Shown here piece after piece: positions 41,891-50,481 of a stretch of DNA of 64,000 nucleotides (the first letter of the stretch is position 1; every line of letters starts with the position of its first letter). The notes under the pieces were generated by a model. That model was not told where the DNA came from and made no database searches. It saw only the letters and a list, made by a program, of their open reading frames with translations. Both the position numbers and the translations under genes were made by a program. The stretch covers positions 62,001 to 126,000 of the forward strand of contig NZ_WBMS02000010.1 of NCBI RefSeq assembly GCF_008923205.2, written 5' to 3'. The stretch is from Actinomadura physcomitrii. Its GTDB lineage: Bacteria > Actinomycetota > Actinomycetes > Streptosporangiales > Streptosporangiaceae.

Positions 41891-43289
41891 CGACGATCCC
41901 TTCCAGCTTCTTGGTGTACTGCGCGGCGGCCTGGTCGGGGCTCTTGCCCGACACGACCGCCGCCGTCGCCTCCTGCAGCGCCGTCGACACCTGCGGGTAG
42001 ACCGCGAGGCCCGGACGGTAGGACGTGACCGGCAGGACCTTCTCCGAGACGAACGTCAGCAGCGGGTCGCCCGCGAGGATCTGCTTGTTCACGTCCGTGC
42101 GGGAGGTGATCTCTGGGGTGCCCGCGGTGCGCGCCTTGACCATCTCCGCGGAGTTCATGAACTCCATGAACTCGAACGCCTGCTGCGGATACTCGGTGTT
42201 CGGGTTCAGCACGGTCAGCGGCCCGCCCGACATGCTCACGAACGACTGCCCGCGCACCCCCTTGCCCGGCGAGACCGCCGGGATGAGCGCGAACCCGACA
42301 TCGGTGTCGCGGGTCTTCATCTTCGCGACGCCGTCCTTGGGGTTCAGGACGTCGCGCCAGAGGTAGTCGCCCTCCGCCAGGATGCCGATCTTGCCGGCGG
42401 CGAACTCCTCGAACGACTTGTCGCGGCCCTTCGCCTCCTGCTGGAGCTCGGGGTCGCCGAGCTTCTCGGACCCGTAGATCTGCGCGTACAGGCCGAGGAC
42501 GCTCTTCAGCGCCTGCCCGCCGCCGGTCCACTTGCCGTTCTGGTAGATCTGCGCGCCCGCCCCGGCCAGCAGCGGCAGCGCGCCCTGCATACTCGTCGCC
42601 TCGCCCATCGCGGTGCCCGCGTCCAGCTGGATCGGGGTCACGCCGGGCAGCCGCTTGAGCGCGCGCCCGGCCGCGATGATCTCCTGCCAGCTCTTCGGCT
42701 GCCAGTCCGCCGGCAGGCCCGCCCGCGCGAACAGCTTCTTGTTGAAGTACAGGAGGCGCCCGTCGGTGCCGGACGGGATGCCGTACTTCTTCCCGTCGAA
42801 CAGCGCCAGCTGCTGGACCGATCCAGGGATCTGCGACCAGCCGTCCCAGGCGTCCGCCGGGGCGCCCACCGCCTCGCTCAGCGGCCTGATGTACCCGGCC
42901 TGGGCGAACTCCCCCACCCAGATGCCGTCGATGTCCATGATGTCGGCCCCGGACCGCGACTTCAGGTCCAGCGCGAGCTTGGTCTTGTAGGCCTCGTCGT
43001 CCACGCCCTGGCCGCGGAAGGTCACCTTCGCGGTGATCCCCTTGGCCTTCTCGGCGGCCACGAACTTCGGGATGACGGTGCCGGTGAGCCACTCGGCCTC
43101 GCCGGCGTTCTTGCCGCCCGCGATCGCGTTCCGGGTGACGGTGAGGGTGAAGCTCTTGGCGTCCTTGCCGCGATTCGGATCGGTCGAGGATCCGCCGCCG
43201 CCGCAGCCGGCGAGCGCCGCGCCCGCCAGCACGAGCGCGGCCGCCGCGCCGATCCGCCTTCTGGAGAAGTCCCTGCGGGAGCCGACCAT
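41862..43289 (-). CDS. Sugar ABC transporter substrate-binding lipoprotein
   Basis: A 475-residue extracellular solute-binding protein of the family 1 (MalE-like) type. The signal peptide RRRIGAAAALVLAGAALAGC ends in the lipobox LAGC followed by a Gly/Ser linker. Mature motifs include DIMDIDGIWVGEFAQAGYI, GKKYGIPSGTDGRLLYFNKK and the C-terminal PEYPQQAF-like EYPQQAFEFMEFM. The ATG at 43289 is chosen for its AGGAGGT site; the frame is open 12 codons further up. With the downstream mannosidase the ligand may be a mannose-containing oligosaccharide, which is an inference from context. Confidence 0.92.
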   Translation of the reverse strand: MVGSRRDFSRRRIGAAAALVLAGAALAGCGGGGSSTDPNRGKDAKSFTLTVTRNAIAGGKNAGEAEWLTGTVIPKFVAAEKAKGITAKVTFRGQGVDDEAYKTKLALDLKSRSGADIMDIDGIWVGEFAQAGYIRPLSEAVGAPADAWDGWSQIPGSVQQLALFDGKKYGIPSGTDGRLLYFNKKLFARAGLPADWQPKSWQEIIAAGRALKRLPGVTPIQLDAGTAMGEATSMQGALPLLAGAGAQIYQNGKWTGGGQALKSVLGLYAQIYGSEKLGDPELQQEAKGRDKSFEEFAAGKIGILAEGDYLWRDVLNPKDGVAKMKTRDTDVGFALIPAVSPGKGVRGQSFVSMSGGPLTVLNPNTEYPQQAFEFMEFMNSAEMVKARTAGTPEITSRTDVNKQILAGDPLLTFVSEKVLPVTSYRPGLAVYPQVSTALQEATAAVVSGKSPDQAAAQYTKKLEGIVGGPSHVSAQ

Positions 43290-43369
43290 GGGTGACCTCC
43301 TGGAAGCGTCACCACTTAACGTCACCGAAGACGGCGATCACGTAAAGACCCAGGAGATCGTTTTCTTGA

Positions 43370-44239
43370 TCAGGGGTCCATCAGCTCGGCGGACCGCGCC
43401 GCGAACGCCTCCATCGCCTTCGCGGTGATCGGGCCCGGGGCCTCCGGCAGGACCGTACCGTCCACCGCCCGGATCGGCTGCACGTCCCGGGTCGTCGACG
43501 TCAGGAACGCCTCCTCGGCCCGGTACAGCTCCTCCAGCGGGACGTCCTCCTCCTCGCCGCCGCACCACTGCAGCACCAGCGCGCGCGTCACCCCCGCCAG
43601 GCAGCCCGACGACAGCGGCGGCGTCACCAGCCGCCCGCCGATCACGACGAAGATGTTGCTGCCCGTCCCCTCGCACAGGTTCCCGGCGAGGTTGCCGAAG
43701 ATCGCCTCACCGCCGCCGCGCTCCTTGGCGTAGGCGAGCGCCAGCGCGTTGTCGGCGTACGACGTCGTCTTCAGGCCGGCCAGCGCGCCCCGCTCGTTGC
43801 GCGGCCACGGCACCACCGTCACGTCGCCCGTGGCCGGGAACGGCGCCTGCTCGTCCACGATGATCGACACCGTCGGGCCCGCGTCGCCGCGGGCCGAGCC
43901 CAGCGGCCCCGGACCGCTCGTGTAGGTGATCCGGATCCGGGCCAGCGGCCACTTCGGCGCCGCCGCGAGCACCTCCAGCACCCCCTGCGCCAGCGCGTCG
44001 CCGTCCGGCTCCGGCAGCCCGAGGCCCGCCGCCGACGCCGCCAGCCGCCGCAGGTGCCGCGTCAGCGCGAACGGCTCCCCGTGCGCGGCCTTCACCGTCT
44101 CGAAGACCCCGTCGCCCACCAGCATGCCGTGGTCGAACACCGACACCACGGCCCGCTCCGGATCGACCATCTCGCCGTTCAGCCAGATCCTGGCCCGCCC
44201 GTCGCGGGCCTGCCCCGTCACCCGAAGCCACCTCCCCAT
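43370..44239 (-). CDS. Class IV aminotransferase (aminodeoxychorismate lyase/branched-chain type)
   Basis: A 289-residue PLP enzyme of fold type IV. It reads IWLNGEMVDPERAVVSVFDH, VGDGVFETVKAAHGEPFALT, and the PLP lysine is in AGLKTTSYADN. LCEGTGSNIFVVIGGRL and LLSSGCLAGVTR-like PPLSSGCLAGVTRAL complete the cofactor site. Aminodeoxychorismate lyase (PabC) is the most likely role, giving p-aminobenzoate for folate, but D-amino-acid or branched-chain aminotransferases share these motifs. It lies 80 bp upstream of the sugar ABC operon on the same strand; co-transcription is not evident. Confidence 0.82.
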   Translation of the reverse strand: MGRWLRVTGQARDGRARIWLNGEMVDPERAVVSVFDHGMLVGDGVFETVKAAHGEPFALTRHLRRLAASAAGLGLPEPDGDALAQGVLEVLAAAPKWPLARIRITYTSGPGPLGSARGDAGPTVSIIVDEQAPFPATGDVTVVPWPRNERGALAGLKTTSYADNALALAYAKERGGGEAIFGNLAGNLCEGTGSNIFVVIGGRLVTPPLSSGCLAGVTRALVLQWCGGEEEDVPLEELYRAEEAFLTSTTRDVQPIRAVDGTVLPEAPGPITAKAMEAFAARSAELMDP

Positions 44240-44452
44240 GGCCGGGCGCTCTCAGCCCGGCCTCGCACCGTTCCGCGTCACCCCAGCCGACGTGCCCCAC
44301 AGTACGACCCCCAGGGCACGGGTTTCGAGTTCATCGGCCGAACCACCGCCCCTGGCCTCACCACGACATTCGCCGAAGCGGGACGAACCCGCATGGCGAA
44401 CACCTCCAGACGCGGGCCGCGTCCCCGCCGCCCGGCGGCCGGCGGCCGGTCC

Positions 44453-45154
44453 TCAGGCCAGCACGCAGCCGAACGAATCCGCCAGGCCCTTCAGGCCGCC
44501 GTCCGTCACCCGCAGCGCCCGCCGCGTCGGCCCCCGCTCGAACCAGCCGAGCTCGATCATCCGGTCCGTCAGCGCCGCGCCCAGCGCCCCGTTCAGATGC
44601 GGCCGCCGCTCCGTCCAGTCCAGGCAGTGCCACGCGAACCGGCGGCGCGCCCGGCGCAGCGCCGGCACGTCCAGCCCCAGCGCCCCCAGCCGGTCCTCGC
44701 CCTTCTCGGTGACCTCGTACGACTCCGCGCCGTCCGGCTCGATCAGACCACCGTCCAGCAGCGCCGCGAACAGCGCCACCCCGGCCTCGCCCGCCAGATG
44801 GTCGTAGCACGTCCGCGCCTCGTGCAGCCGCCGCGCGTCCCGCGACTGCCGCAGGCTCCGCACCCGCACCGGCGGGCTGATCCGCGACAGCGCCTCGATC
44901 ACCTGCGCCACCTCGGCGTTCTGCAACCGGTAGTACCGGTGCCGGCCCTGCTTCACCGCCGTGACGAAGCCCGCCTCCAGCAATCGCGCCAGATGCGCGC
45001 TCGCCGTCTGGGCGCTCACCCCCGCCGTCCGCGCCAGCTCCCCCGCCGCCAGCGGACGCCCGTCCAGCAGAGCCGTCAGCATCGCCGCCCGCGCCCGATC
45101 CGCGAGCAGCGCCGCCACCGGGGCGATGTCCGAAGAAACAGCAAGTTCCGCCAT
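44453..45154 (-). CDS. ArsR-family winged-helix regulator
   Basis: A 233-residue regulator. The ArsR-type winged helix spans about residues 10-90: RARAAMLTALLDGRPLAAGE, LARTAGVSAQTASAHLARLL and VKQGRHRYYRLQNAEVAQVI. A C-terminal extension of about 130 residues includes RTCYDHLAGEAGVALFAALL and a second winged-helix-like part ending in GLADSFGC, as seen in a common actinobacterial ArsR subgroup. No metal-binding cysteine cluster like those of SmtB/CadC is evident, so the signal is unlikely to be a metal. It is transcribed toward the aminotransferase gene and away from the tRNA cluster. Confidence 0.87.
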   Translation of the reverse strand: MAELAVSSDIAPVAALLADRARAAMLTALLDGRPLAAGELARTAGVSAQTASAHLARLLEAGFVTAVKQGRHRYYRLQNAEVAQVIEALSRISPPVRVRSLRQSRDARRLHEARTCYDHLAGEAGVALFAALLDGGLIEPDGAESYEVTEKGEDRLGALGLDVPALRRARRRFAWHCLDWTERRPHLNGALGAALTDRMIELGWFERGPTRRALRVTDGGLKGLADSFGCVLA

Positions 45155-45300
45155 ACCTCGACCCTAGGCGCCGCATCCTTCGACCGGCACCGAAGCGTCC
45201 GCGACGCGCCTCGCCGGGAAACCCGGTTTGGGGAACGGCCCCGGACGCGCTAATGTTTTCCCCGTCGCCGCGAGGGGCCGCAGGGCACCGAGCAGCACAG

Positions 45301-45372
45301 GCGGAAGTGGCTCAGGGGTAGAGCATCACCTTGCCAAGGTGAGGGTCGCGGGTTCAAATCCCGTCTTCCGCT
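45301..45372 (+). tRNA. tRNA-Gly (anticodon GCC)
   Basis: The acceptor stem GCGGAAG pairs with CTTCCGC. The anticodon stem TCACC/GGTGA encloses TTGCCAA with anticodon GCC, and the T-arm is GCGGGTTCAAATCCCGT. CCA is not encoded. It is the first of three plus-strand tRNAs in about 300 bp. Confidence 0.95.
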
Positions 45373-45411
45373 CTGAGGGGCCTTTCAGGCTGTGACCCAG
45401 AGGTCTCTTCT

Positions 45412-45482
45412 GGTGGAGTGGCCGAGAGGCGAGGCAACGGCCTGCAAAGCCGTGTACACGGGTTCAAATCCCGTCTCCACCT
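45412..45482 (+). tRNA. tRNA-Cys (anticodon GCA)
   Basis: The acceptor stem GGTGGAG pairs with CTCCACC. The anticodon stem ACGGC/GCCGT encloses CTGCAAA with anticodon GCA, and the T-arm is ACGGGTTCAAATCCCGT. CCA is not encoded. Confidence 0.95.
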
Positions 45483-45517
45483 CAACCGCCGTGACTCCCC
45501 CCGGAGACCACGAGCAC

Positions 45518-45592
45518 GGGCGATTAGCTCAGTGGGAGAGCGCTACCTTGACACGGTAGAGGTCACTGGTTCAATCCCAGTATCGCCCACCA
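45518..45592 (+). tRNA. tRNA-Val (anticodon GAC), CCA encoded
   Basis: The acceptor stem GGGCGAT pairs with ATCGCCC. The anticodon stem CTACC/GGTAG encloses TTGACAC with anticodon GAC. The T-arm is ACTGGTTCAATCCCAGT. Unlike the other tRNAs here, CCA follows the discriminator in the DNA. It shares its acceptor stem and D-arm with the tRNA-Val(CAC) at 30434-30505. Confidence 0.95.
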
Positions 45593-45651
45593 CGGAAGAC
45601 GCAGGTCGAAGACCCTGCCTCCCGCTGCGGAGGCCGGGTCTTCCGTTTTTT
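45592..45651 (+). terminator. Rho-independent terminator of tRNA cluster
   Basis: ACGGAAGAC at 45592-45600 pairs with GTCTTCCGT at 45638-45646, directly followed by TTTTT. The intervening bases can form inner hairpins. It ends the Gly-Cys-Val tRNA unit. Confidence 0.85.
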
Positions 45652-45677
45652 GCGCACCCACTCGGCGGCGGTCCTGT

Positions 45678-46352
45678 TCAGTCCGGCAGAGTCAGATCAT
45701 CGCCGCTCTGCTCCGCGAGCGTCCCGTCGTCGCGCACCCGTTCGCGGTCCCGGAGATAGGCCGTGTGGTCGCGCATCCGCCGGGCCTCGGTCTCGTACAC
45801 CTCCTCCGCGGTCCTCGACACCGAACCCGCGATCAGGTCCAGCTGGCCCAGCAGCTCCGTCGCCGCCTCCCCGCCGTGCCGCAACGCGTACCAGCGGGGC
45901 AGGTTCAGGTACGTCTCGAAGCTCGTCGGCAGGTCCGTGCGGATCGTGCGGGAGACCTCGTACAGCGCGTCCGGCGACGTGCTCAGCAGATCCGCGCGGG
46001 CGAGCACGTCCCGCAGCATCGACGCGGTCTCCTCCAGTTTCGCCATCGCCTCCGCCGGCGGGTCGAGCGAGCGGACCCGCGCCACCAGGCCGTCCAGGTC
46101 GGCGCGGAGCCGGCCGGTCTCGACGGCGGTGTCGTCGACGACCAGGCTCACCTTCGGCTCCGGCGGGCCGAGGAGCGCGCCCGCGCCGTACAGGCCGGCC
46201 ACCACCAGCGGCCAGTACGGCCCGGAGACCCCGGTGAAGGTGAGCGCGAGGCCGATGATGCCGCCCACGCAGCCCGCGAGGTTCTTCGTCGAGCCGAGAT
46301 ACCGTACGGCGCGGCCGCCGCCCGGTCCGCTACTGGTAGCCACGGATCTCAC
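45678..46352 (-). CDS. Membrane-anchored protein of unknown function in TelA/vWA operon
   Basis: A 224-residue protein not assigned to a named family. Two adjacent hydrophobic segments (LAGCVGGIIGLALTFTGV and WPLVVAGLYGAGALLG) near the N-terminus are followed by a helical cytoplasmic region with coiled-coil character (LRADLDGLVARVRSLD, EAMAKLEETASMLRDVLARA). The rest is charged, ending TYLRD-like TAYLRDRERVRDD. The GTG at 46352 overlaps the end of the vWA gene by 23 bp; a GTG at 46343 is an alternative start. It is the last gene of the TelA operon and would be a membrane partner of those proteins, by context only. Confidence 0.7.
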   Translation of the reverse strand: MRSVATSSGPGGGRAVRYLGSTKNLAGCVGGIIGLALTFTGVSGPYWPLVVAGLYGAGALLGPPEPKVSLVVDDTAVETGRLRADLDGLVARVRSLDPPAEAMAKLEETASMLRDVLARADLLSTSPDALYEVSRTIRTDLPTSFETYLNLPRWYALRHGGEAATELLGQLDLIAGSVSRTAEEVYETEARRMRDHTAYLRDRERVRDDGTLAEQSGDDLTLPD

Positions 46353-47916
46353 CGAACACCGCCGACAGCGACTGCAGCCGGGCGTCGAAGACCTTCCCGT
46401 GGGTGAGCGCCGCCACCTCGTTCATCTCGCTCACCCGCGACTCGCCGAACAGCACCGTGAACACCGGGATCCGCCGCGCCTCGGCCGGCTGCCGGGCGTA
46501 CCAGGCACGGAACGCCTCGAGCGTCGCGCCCCCGTTGACCTCCCCGTCCGACATCAGCACGATCGAGGTGATCCGGTCCGCCGATCCGGTGCCGGCCAGC
46601 GCGTACGCCTGCTCCAGGGCGTCGTAGATCGCGGTGCCGCCGGCCGCCGCCAGCCCCTGCGCCGCGGCACGGATCCTCGCCAGCTCCGGCTCCGGCGACG
46701 CCGGCGGGAGCACGAACGACGACGGCGCCTGCGGGGTACTGCTGAACGGCAGCAGCGTGATCTCCTCGCGGTCGTGGAACCGCTGGAAGCGCCCGGCCAG
46801 TGACGCGTCCGCGCCGGTCAGCGCGGTCAGTGCGGTCTTCAGCGCGGCCAGCCGGGGCCCCCGCATCGACTCCGACACGTCCAGCGCGTAGACCGTGCGC
46901 GCCGGGCGGCGCAGGCGGTTGACGTAGGCGTCGATCAGCGCGTCGGCCGCGTCCGCGCGGTTCGGGAAGGGAAGCTCCGGCGGCGGCGCGCCGAACTCCG
47001 CGGACGGGCGGACCGAGGGAAGCGACGGCCGCCGGTGCGTCAGCGTCATGATGCGGCGCTGGACGTCGGGTCGCCGCAGATAGCCGGTCAGGGCGCGGAA
47101 CGCGTCGCCGGCCACGTGCGACGCGGGCGCCAGCCGGGTCAGCGGGTAGTGCGCCGTCACCGCACCGTCGGCGGGGTAAACGAGCGTCAGCGGCTCCGGC
47201 AGCCGGCGCGAGGCGTTCAGCGAGAGCAGCACCGACTCGTAGTTGATCAGCCCGTCGGCGCGGCCCGGGTCGGCGGCGTAGGCGTCCGACAGCCAGCCCG
47301 ACGACCCCGAGGTGAGGTGCTGGGCGGAGAAGAACCCGCGCAGCCGCGGGGCCACCCGGTCGATCGTCGGCCGGTCGAGCGCCGCGCCGGTGCCCGACAG
47401 CGCCGCGGCCACGCCGACCAGGGCGGAGAAGCCCGAGTTCGACGACACCGGACTGGTCATCCCGTAGCTGAGCTTCCCGGCGGCCGCCGCCGCGGCGATC
47501 GCCGACCAGGTCGGCCGGGTGCGGTCCCAGCCCAGGCGGTGCGCCACCGGCGCGCGCACGCCGAGCAGCACCGGCGACGACATGATGTCGACCGACGGGC
47601 CCAGCCGGGCCTGCGCGCCCTGGTGCAGGGCCAGGTAGCTGTTCGAGGAGAACCAGATCGCGTCGTGGTCGCGGGCCGCCGAGCCGTCCAGCACGCGCTG
47701 CACGCCCGTGAGCGTCCCGGCGTAGTCGAGTTTCACCGTGACGCCGATGTCCTTCTCGGCCCGGTCGAGGACCGGCCGCAGGTCGGCCAGCTCGCTGCCC
47801 GCGAGGATCCGCAGCGTGCCGCCGCTCTTCGTGCCGGACCCCGACCCGTTGCACGCGGCGGCGAGCAGCAGGACGCAGAGGGCGGCGGCGGACCGCCTCA
47901 GCCGAGCGCCGTTCAC
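46330..47916 (-). CDS. Lipoprotein with solute-binding domain fused to vWA domain
   Basis: A 528-residue lipoprotein. The signal peptide ends in LLLAAACNGSG. Residues about 35-320 look like a periplasmic solute-binding fold (GGTLRILAGSELADLRPVLD, SYGMTSPVSSNSGFSALVGV, DGLINYESVLLSL). Residues about 340-520 are a von Willebrand factor A domain with a complete metal-adhesion site: DVSES at 346-350, Thr428 in GGTAIYDAL and Asp457 in LMSDGEVNGG. It would be exported and bind a ligand or partner in a metal-dependent way. The GTG overlaps the TelA stop as GTGA. Confidence 0.87.
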   Translation of the reverse strand: MNGARLRRSAAALCVLLLAAACNGSGSGTKSGGTLRILAGSELADLRPVLDRAEKDIGVTVKLDYAGTLTGVQRVLDGSAARDHDAIWFSSNSYLALHQGAQARLGPSVDIMSSPVLLGVRAPVAHRLGWDRTRPTWSAIAAAAAAGKLSYGMTSPVSSNSGFSALVGVAAALSGTGAALDRPTIDRVAPRLRGFFSAQHLTSGSSGWLSDAYAADPGRADGLINYESVLLSLNASRRLPEPLTLVYPADGAVTAHYPLTRLAPASHVAGDAFRALTGYLRRPDVQRRIMTLTHRRPSLPSVRPSAEFGAPPPELPFPNRADAADALIDAYVNRLRRPARTVYALDVSESMRGPRLAALKTALTALTGADASLAGRFQRFHDREEITLLPFSSTPQAPSSFVLPPASPEPELARIRAAAQGLAAAGGTAIYDALEQAYALAGTGSADRITSIVLMSDGEVNGGATLEAFRAWYARQPAEARRIPVFTVLFGESRVSEMNEVAALTHGKVFDARLQSLSAVFGEIRGYQ

Positions 47917-49082
47917 CCGAGCTCGTTCCGCTCATGGGCGCGGGCCAGGTACGCGCGGGCGTTCTCCATCTCCGCGCTCAGCGACTCGACCGTGGACTGC
48001 ATGTTCGCCACGGCCTGCACCTTGTAGGAGTCGACCGCGTCGATGGTCCGGTAGATCTGCTCGAACGACTTGCGCAGCGTCTCCGCGCCCACGGCCGGAT
48101 CCGCGGCGATGCGCTGGATCTCGCCGCTCTGCCCGGCGAGCATCTCGGCGTTCGCGCGGATGATGTCCTCGGTCGTCCCGCGCAGCGCGTTCACCTGCTC
48201 GATGACGAGCTTCTGGTTGGACAGCGCCGCCGCCGTCGTGACCGCGATGCGCAGTGCCGAGACGGTCGTCGTCGCCGCCCGGTCGACGCCCTTGACCAGC
48301 TCCTCGTTGTTGCGGCGCACGGTGTCCAGCGCGAGGTAGCCCTGGGCGCAGACGGCGAGCTGGGTCAGGATGTCCTGGTGCTTCTGGCGGACCGGGAACA
48401 GCACGTCCGCGCGCAGGGCGTCGGCCTGCTCGGGCGCGGCCGTCTCCACCGCGGCGATCCTCTCCTCGACCGCCGCGTCCAGGGCGGAGGCGAGCACCGC
48501 GTACTCCTGCAGCTTGCCCATGGTCGCCCACAGCGCCGTGCGCTCGTTCTGGATGGCCGCGTTGTCGCGGCGCAGCGCGTCCTGGCCCGACCGCAGCGCG
48601 GCGACGATCCTGTTGATGTTGACGTTCGCCGACTGGTAGCGGGACACGAAGTCGCGCAGCGACCTGCCGAACGGCAGCTTGTTCAGCAGCTTGCGGCCGG
48701 TGAGCTTGCCCACGTCCTTCGGGTCGAGGTCCTCGACCGTGCGCCGCAGCTCGACGAGGCCGCCCGCGACCCGCTGCTGCGCGTCGGCCCCCTCGCCCTT
48801 AGCGCCGGCGAGCGCGGCGACCGAACGGTTCAGCATGCGGTTGGCGGCCTGCGCCGACGCGCGCATCTCCCCGTCGCCGAGTCCCGACACCTGCCCGATC
48901 TTGCTGAGGAACTCCGGGCTGCGCGGATCCAGCTCCGCGAGCTCCTCGACGTAGGTGCGGGCGCGTTCGGCCAGTGCGTCGCGCGTCGCGTCGTCGAGGG
49001 GAATGAGCGTCTCCGCCCGTTCGGCCGGGACGGCCGCGACCGGTTCGGGCGGGCTGAGGAACAGGTCCCCCGGTTGTGTCAT
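47913..49082 (-). CDS. TelA-family (toxic anion resistance) protein
   Basis: A 389-residue soluble, mostly helical protein of the TelA/KlaA family. Family blocks include LLNKLPFGRSLRDFVSRYQS, NINRIVAALRSGQDALRRDN, FPVRQKHQDILTQLAVCAQG and LRIAVTTAAALSNQKLVIEQ. The N-terminal 80 residues are variable. TelA proteins occur with tellurite and other stress-resistance genes, but their biochemical activity is unknown. AAGGAG precedes the ATG at 49082, which I prefer to upstream in-frame codons. Its stop overlaps the vWA lipoprotein gene, and it follows the exported solute-binding-like gene by 22 bp. Confidence 0.9.
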   Translation of the reverse strand: MTQPGDLFLSPPEPVAAVPAERAETLIPLDDATRDALAERARTYVEELAELDPRSPEFLSKIGQVSGLGDGEMRASAQAANRMLNRSVAALAGAKGEGADAQQRVAGGLVELRRTVEDLDPKDVGKLTGRKLLNKLPFGRSLRDFVSRYQSANVNINRIVAALRSGQDALRRDNAAIQNERTALWATMGKLQEYAVLASALDAAVEERIAAVETAAPEQADALRADVLFPVRQKHQDILTQLAVCAQGYLALDTVRRNNEELVKGVDRAATTTVSALRIAVTTAAALSNQKLVIEQVNALRGTTEDIIRANAEMLAGQSGEIQRIAADPAVGAETLRKSFEQIYRTIDAVDSYKVQAVANMQSTVESLSAEMENARAYLARAHERNELG

Positions 49083-49104
49083 GTGTCCTCTCCTTGGCCG
49101 GCCC

Positions 49105-50163
49105 TCACCCGTACGCCTTGGCCACGCCGTCGAGCAGGTGCTCGAGGGTGTCGTACGAGGGGGTGTCGGCGACATCGAGCAGGTCGGCCCGGACGGGCAC
49201 CCGATGCTCGGCGGCGACCTCGGCGAACCGCGCGGGGTCGGTGGTCCGGAACCCGTGCACGGCCGCGAGCCGCTGCAACGCGCGGTCGGTCGTCAGCAGG
49301 TGCCCGACCTTGTCGCCCTTGTCGTCGAAGGGGATGAGGGTGTGCTTGGACTGCACCGTCGGAGACGGGTACAGCAGCACCATGCCCGGCTTGAGCCGGC
49401 CCCGTACGGCCGCGTCGACGAACTGCGCCTCGTAGGCGCAGACGAGCGGTGTGTTCCCCATTCCGAGGGCGAGATAGTCCCCGAAGGGCCCTTCGGAGGT
49501 GTTGTCGGTGTAGCCCTGGTCGACGAACAGGCCCGTCAGTGTGGGCAGCACTTTCCGCTCCTGCGCGGCGTCCGTCACGACCCTGTCGCCGTTGGCGACG
49601 TACGAGGCGATCGCGAGGTACATCGCGGCCGAGTTGGAGCTGCGCGGATCGGTCGTGGAGACCAGGATGTTCTTGCGGACCGGATACGCCGTGTTGTTCG
49701 CCAGCTGGTCCCACCGCCGATGCCGCGCGACCAGGCGTAGGTATGCGGCGAAATCGAACACCGAGCCGTTCCGCACGACCCCCTCGCGGGCCAGCAGGTC
49801 CGCGATCGGCTGGAACGTCGCGATGACCATGGGCGAGGCGAACGGGGAGTAGCGCGCGGTCGTCCCGCGGGCCCGCAGGATCCGGTCGGCGGCGGGCGCG
49901 CTGGACGGGAACACGAAGTCGTAGCCGTCCAGGTCGACGGAGGTGGCGATCTGCCGGGAACCCGCGGGGTCGACCTCGACCTTCAGCCCGTGGCGCGCGA
50001 ACTCCTTCCGCACCGCCGGGTCGGCGAAGAACGCCTCCTTCTCCGAACCGATCACACCGCGGACCGTCGTGCTCCCCGAATCCGATCCGTGTCCCCGGAC
50101 GATCGTCACAGCCACGCCGGCGAGGAGGGCCACCGCCAGCAGGATCGAGAGTTTCCGCCTCAT
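49105..50163 (-). CDS. Exported solute-binding-like protein, first gene of TelA operon
   Basis: A 352-residue protein. The N-terminus MRRKLSILLAVALLAGVAVT is a signal sequence or single anchor without a lipobox cysteine. The mature part resembles type 2 solute-binding folds: VRGVIGSEKEAFFADPAVRK, YDFVFPSSAPAADRIL, AMYLAIASYVANGDRVV and YTDNTSEGPFGDYLALGMGN. It is clearly related in plan to the N-terminal domain of the vWA lipoprotein two genes downstream. No permease or ATPase is encoded nearby, so it is more likely a sensor or scaffold than an importer component. It has no ribosome site as strong as the other genes of the operon. Confidence 0.78.
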   Translation of the reverse strand: MRRKLSILLAVALLAGVAVTIVRGHGSDSGSTTVRGVIGSEKEAFFADPAVRKEFARHGLKVEVDPAGSRQIATSVDLDGYDFVFPSSAPAADRILRARGTTARYSPFASPMVIATFQPIADLLAREGVVRNGSVFDFAAYLRLVARHRRWDQLANNTAYPVRKNILVSTTDPRSSNSAAMYLAIASYVANGDRVVTDAAQERKVLPTLTGLFVDQGYTDNTSEGPFGDYLALGMGNTPLVCAYEAQFVDAAVRGRLKPGMVLLYPSPTVQSKHTLIPFDDKGDKVGHLLTTDRALQRLAAVHGFRTTDPARFAEVAAEHRVPVRADLLDVADTPSYDTLEHLLDGVAKAYG

Positions 50164-50292
50164 GTGCGACCGATGGTGCGAGCTCCGCCTGTCCGCCGCT
50201 CGACGGCCGGATGTCCGTCGGGTTACCGGTGGACGGCGGTTGCCCCGGCCCGCGGGCCTGGACGCGGGAGTGTCCGCCGGCGACCGCGGGGA

Positions 50293-50481
50293 GCCGCCGG
50301 AGACGCCGGCCGCCAGGTCGGCTCGTCGGCGGGCGTCGCGGTGTTCGGCGCTCTGCTGGCGGGCACCGCGTTCACCGAGGGCTTGCGGATCGCGCTGGGT
50401 CTCGCCGTCGCCGCGATCGCCGTCACCGTGCCCATCACGCTCACACTCCGGCACGACACCGCCTCCACCCGAACGCGATGA
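50293..50481 (+). pseudogene. Relic of an MFS (EmrB/DHA2-type) transporter C-terminus
   Basis: The plus strand reads AAGDAGRQVGSSAGVAVFGA, then LLAGTAFTEGLRIALGLAVA and AIAVTVPITLTLRHDTA before a TGA. This is the penultimate and last helix region of DHA2 drug/proton antiporters, in which RQ-GGA-GVAV-GALL is the conserved motif. Nothing upstream continues the gene; the 5' part would overlap the start of the TelA operon on the other strand. It is therefore a fragment left by a rearrangement. Confidence 0.6.

Noticed and set aside
30434..45592. The two tRNA-Val genes as attachment-site repeats of an integrated element
   Set aside because: They differ in anticodon arm, T-arm and encoded CCA, have their own terminators, and lie in opposite orientation. 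They are isoacceptors, not att repeats.
49990..50292. Upstream continuation of the MFS gene on the plus strand
   Set aside because: The same frame upstream of about 50293 has no transporter similarity and lies inside the start of the exported solute-binding-like gene on the minus strand.
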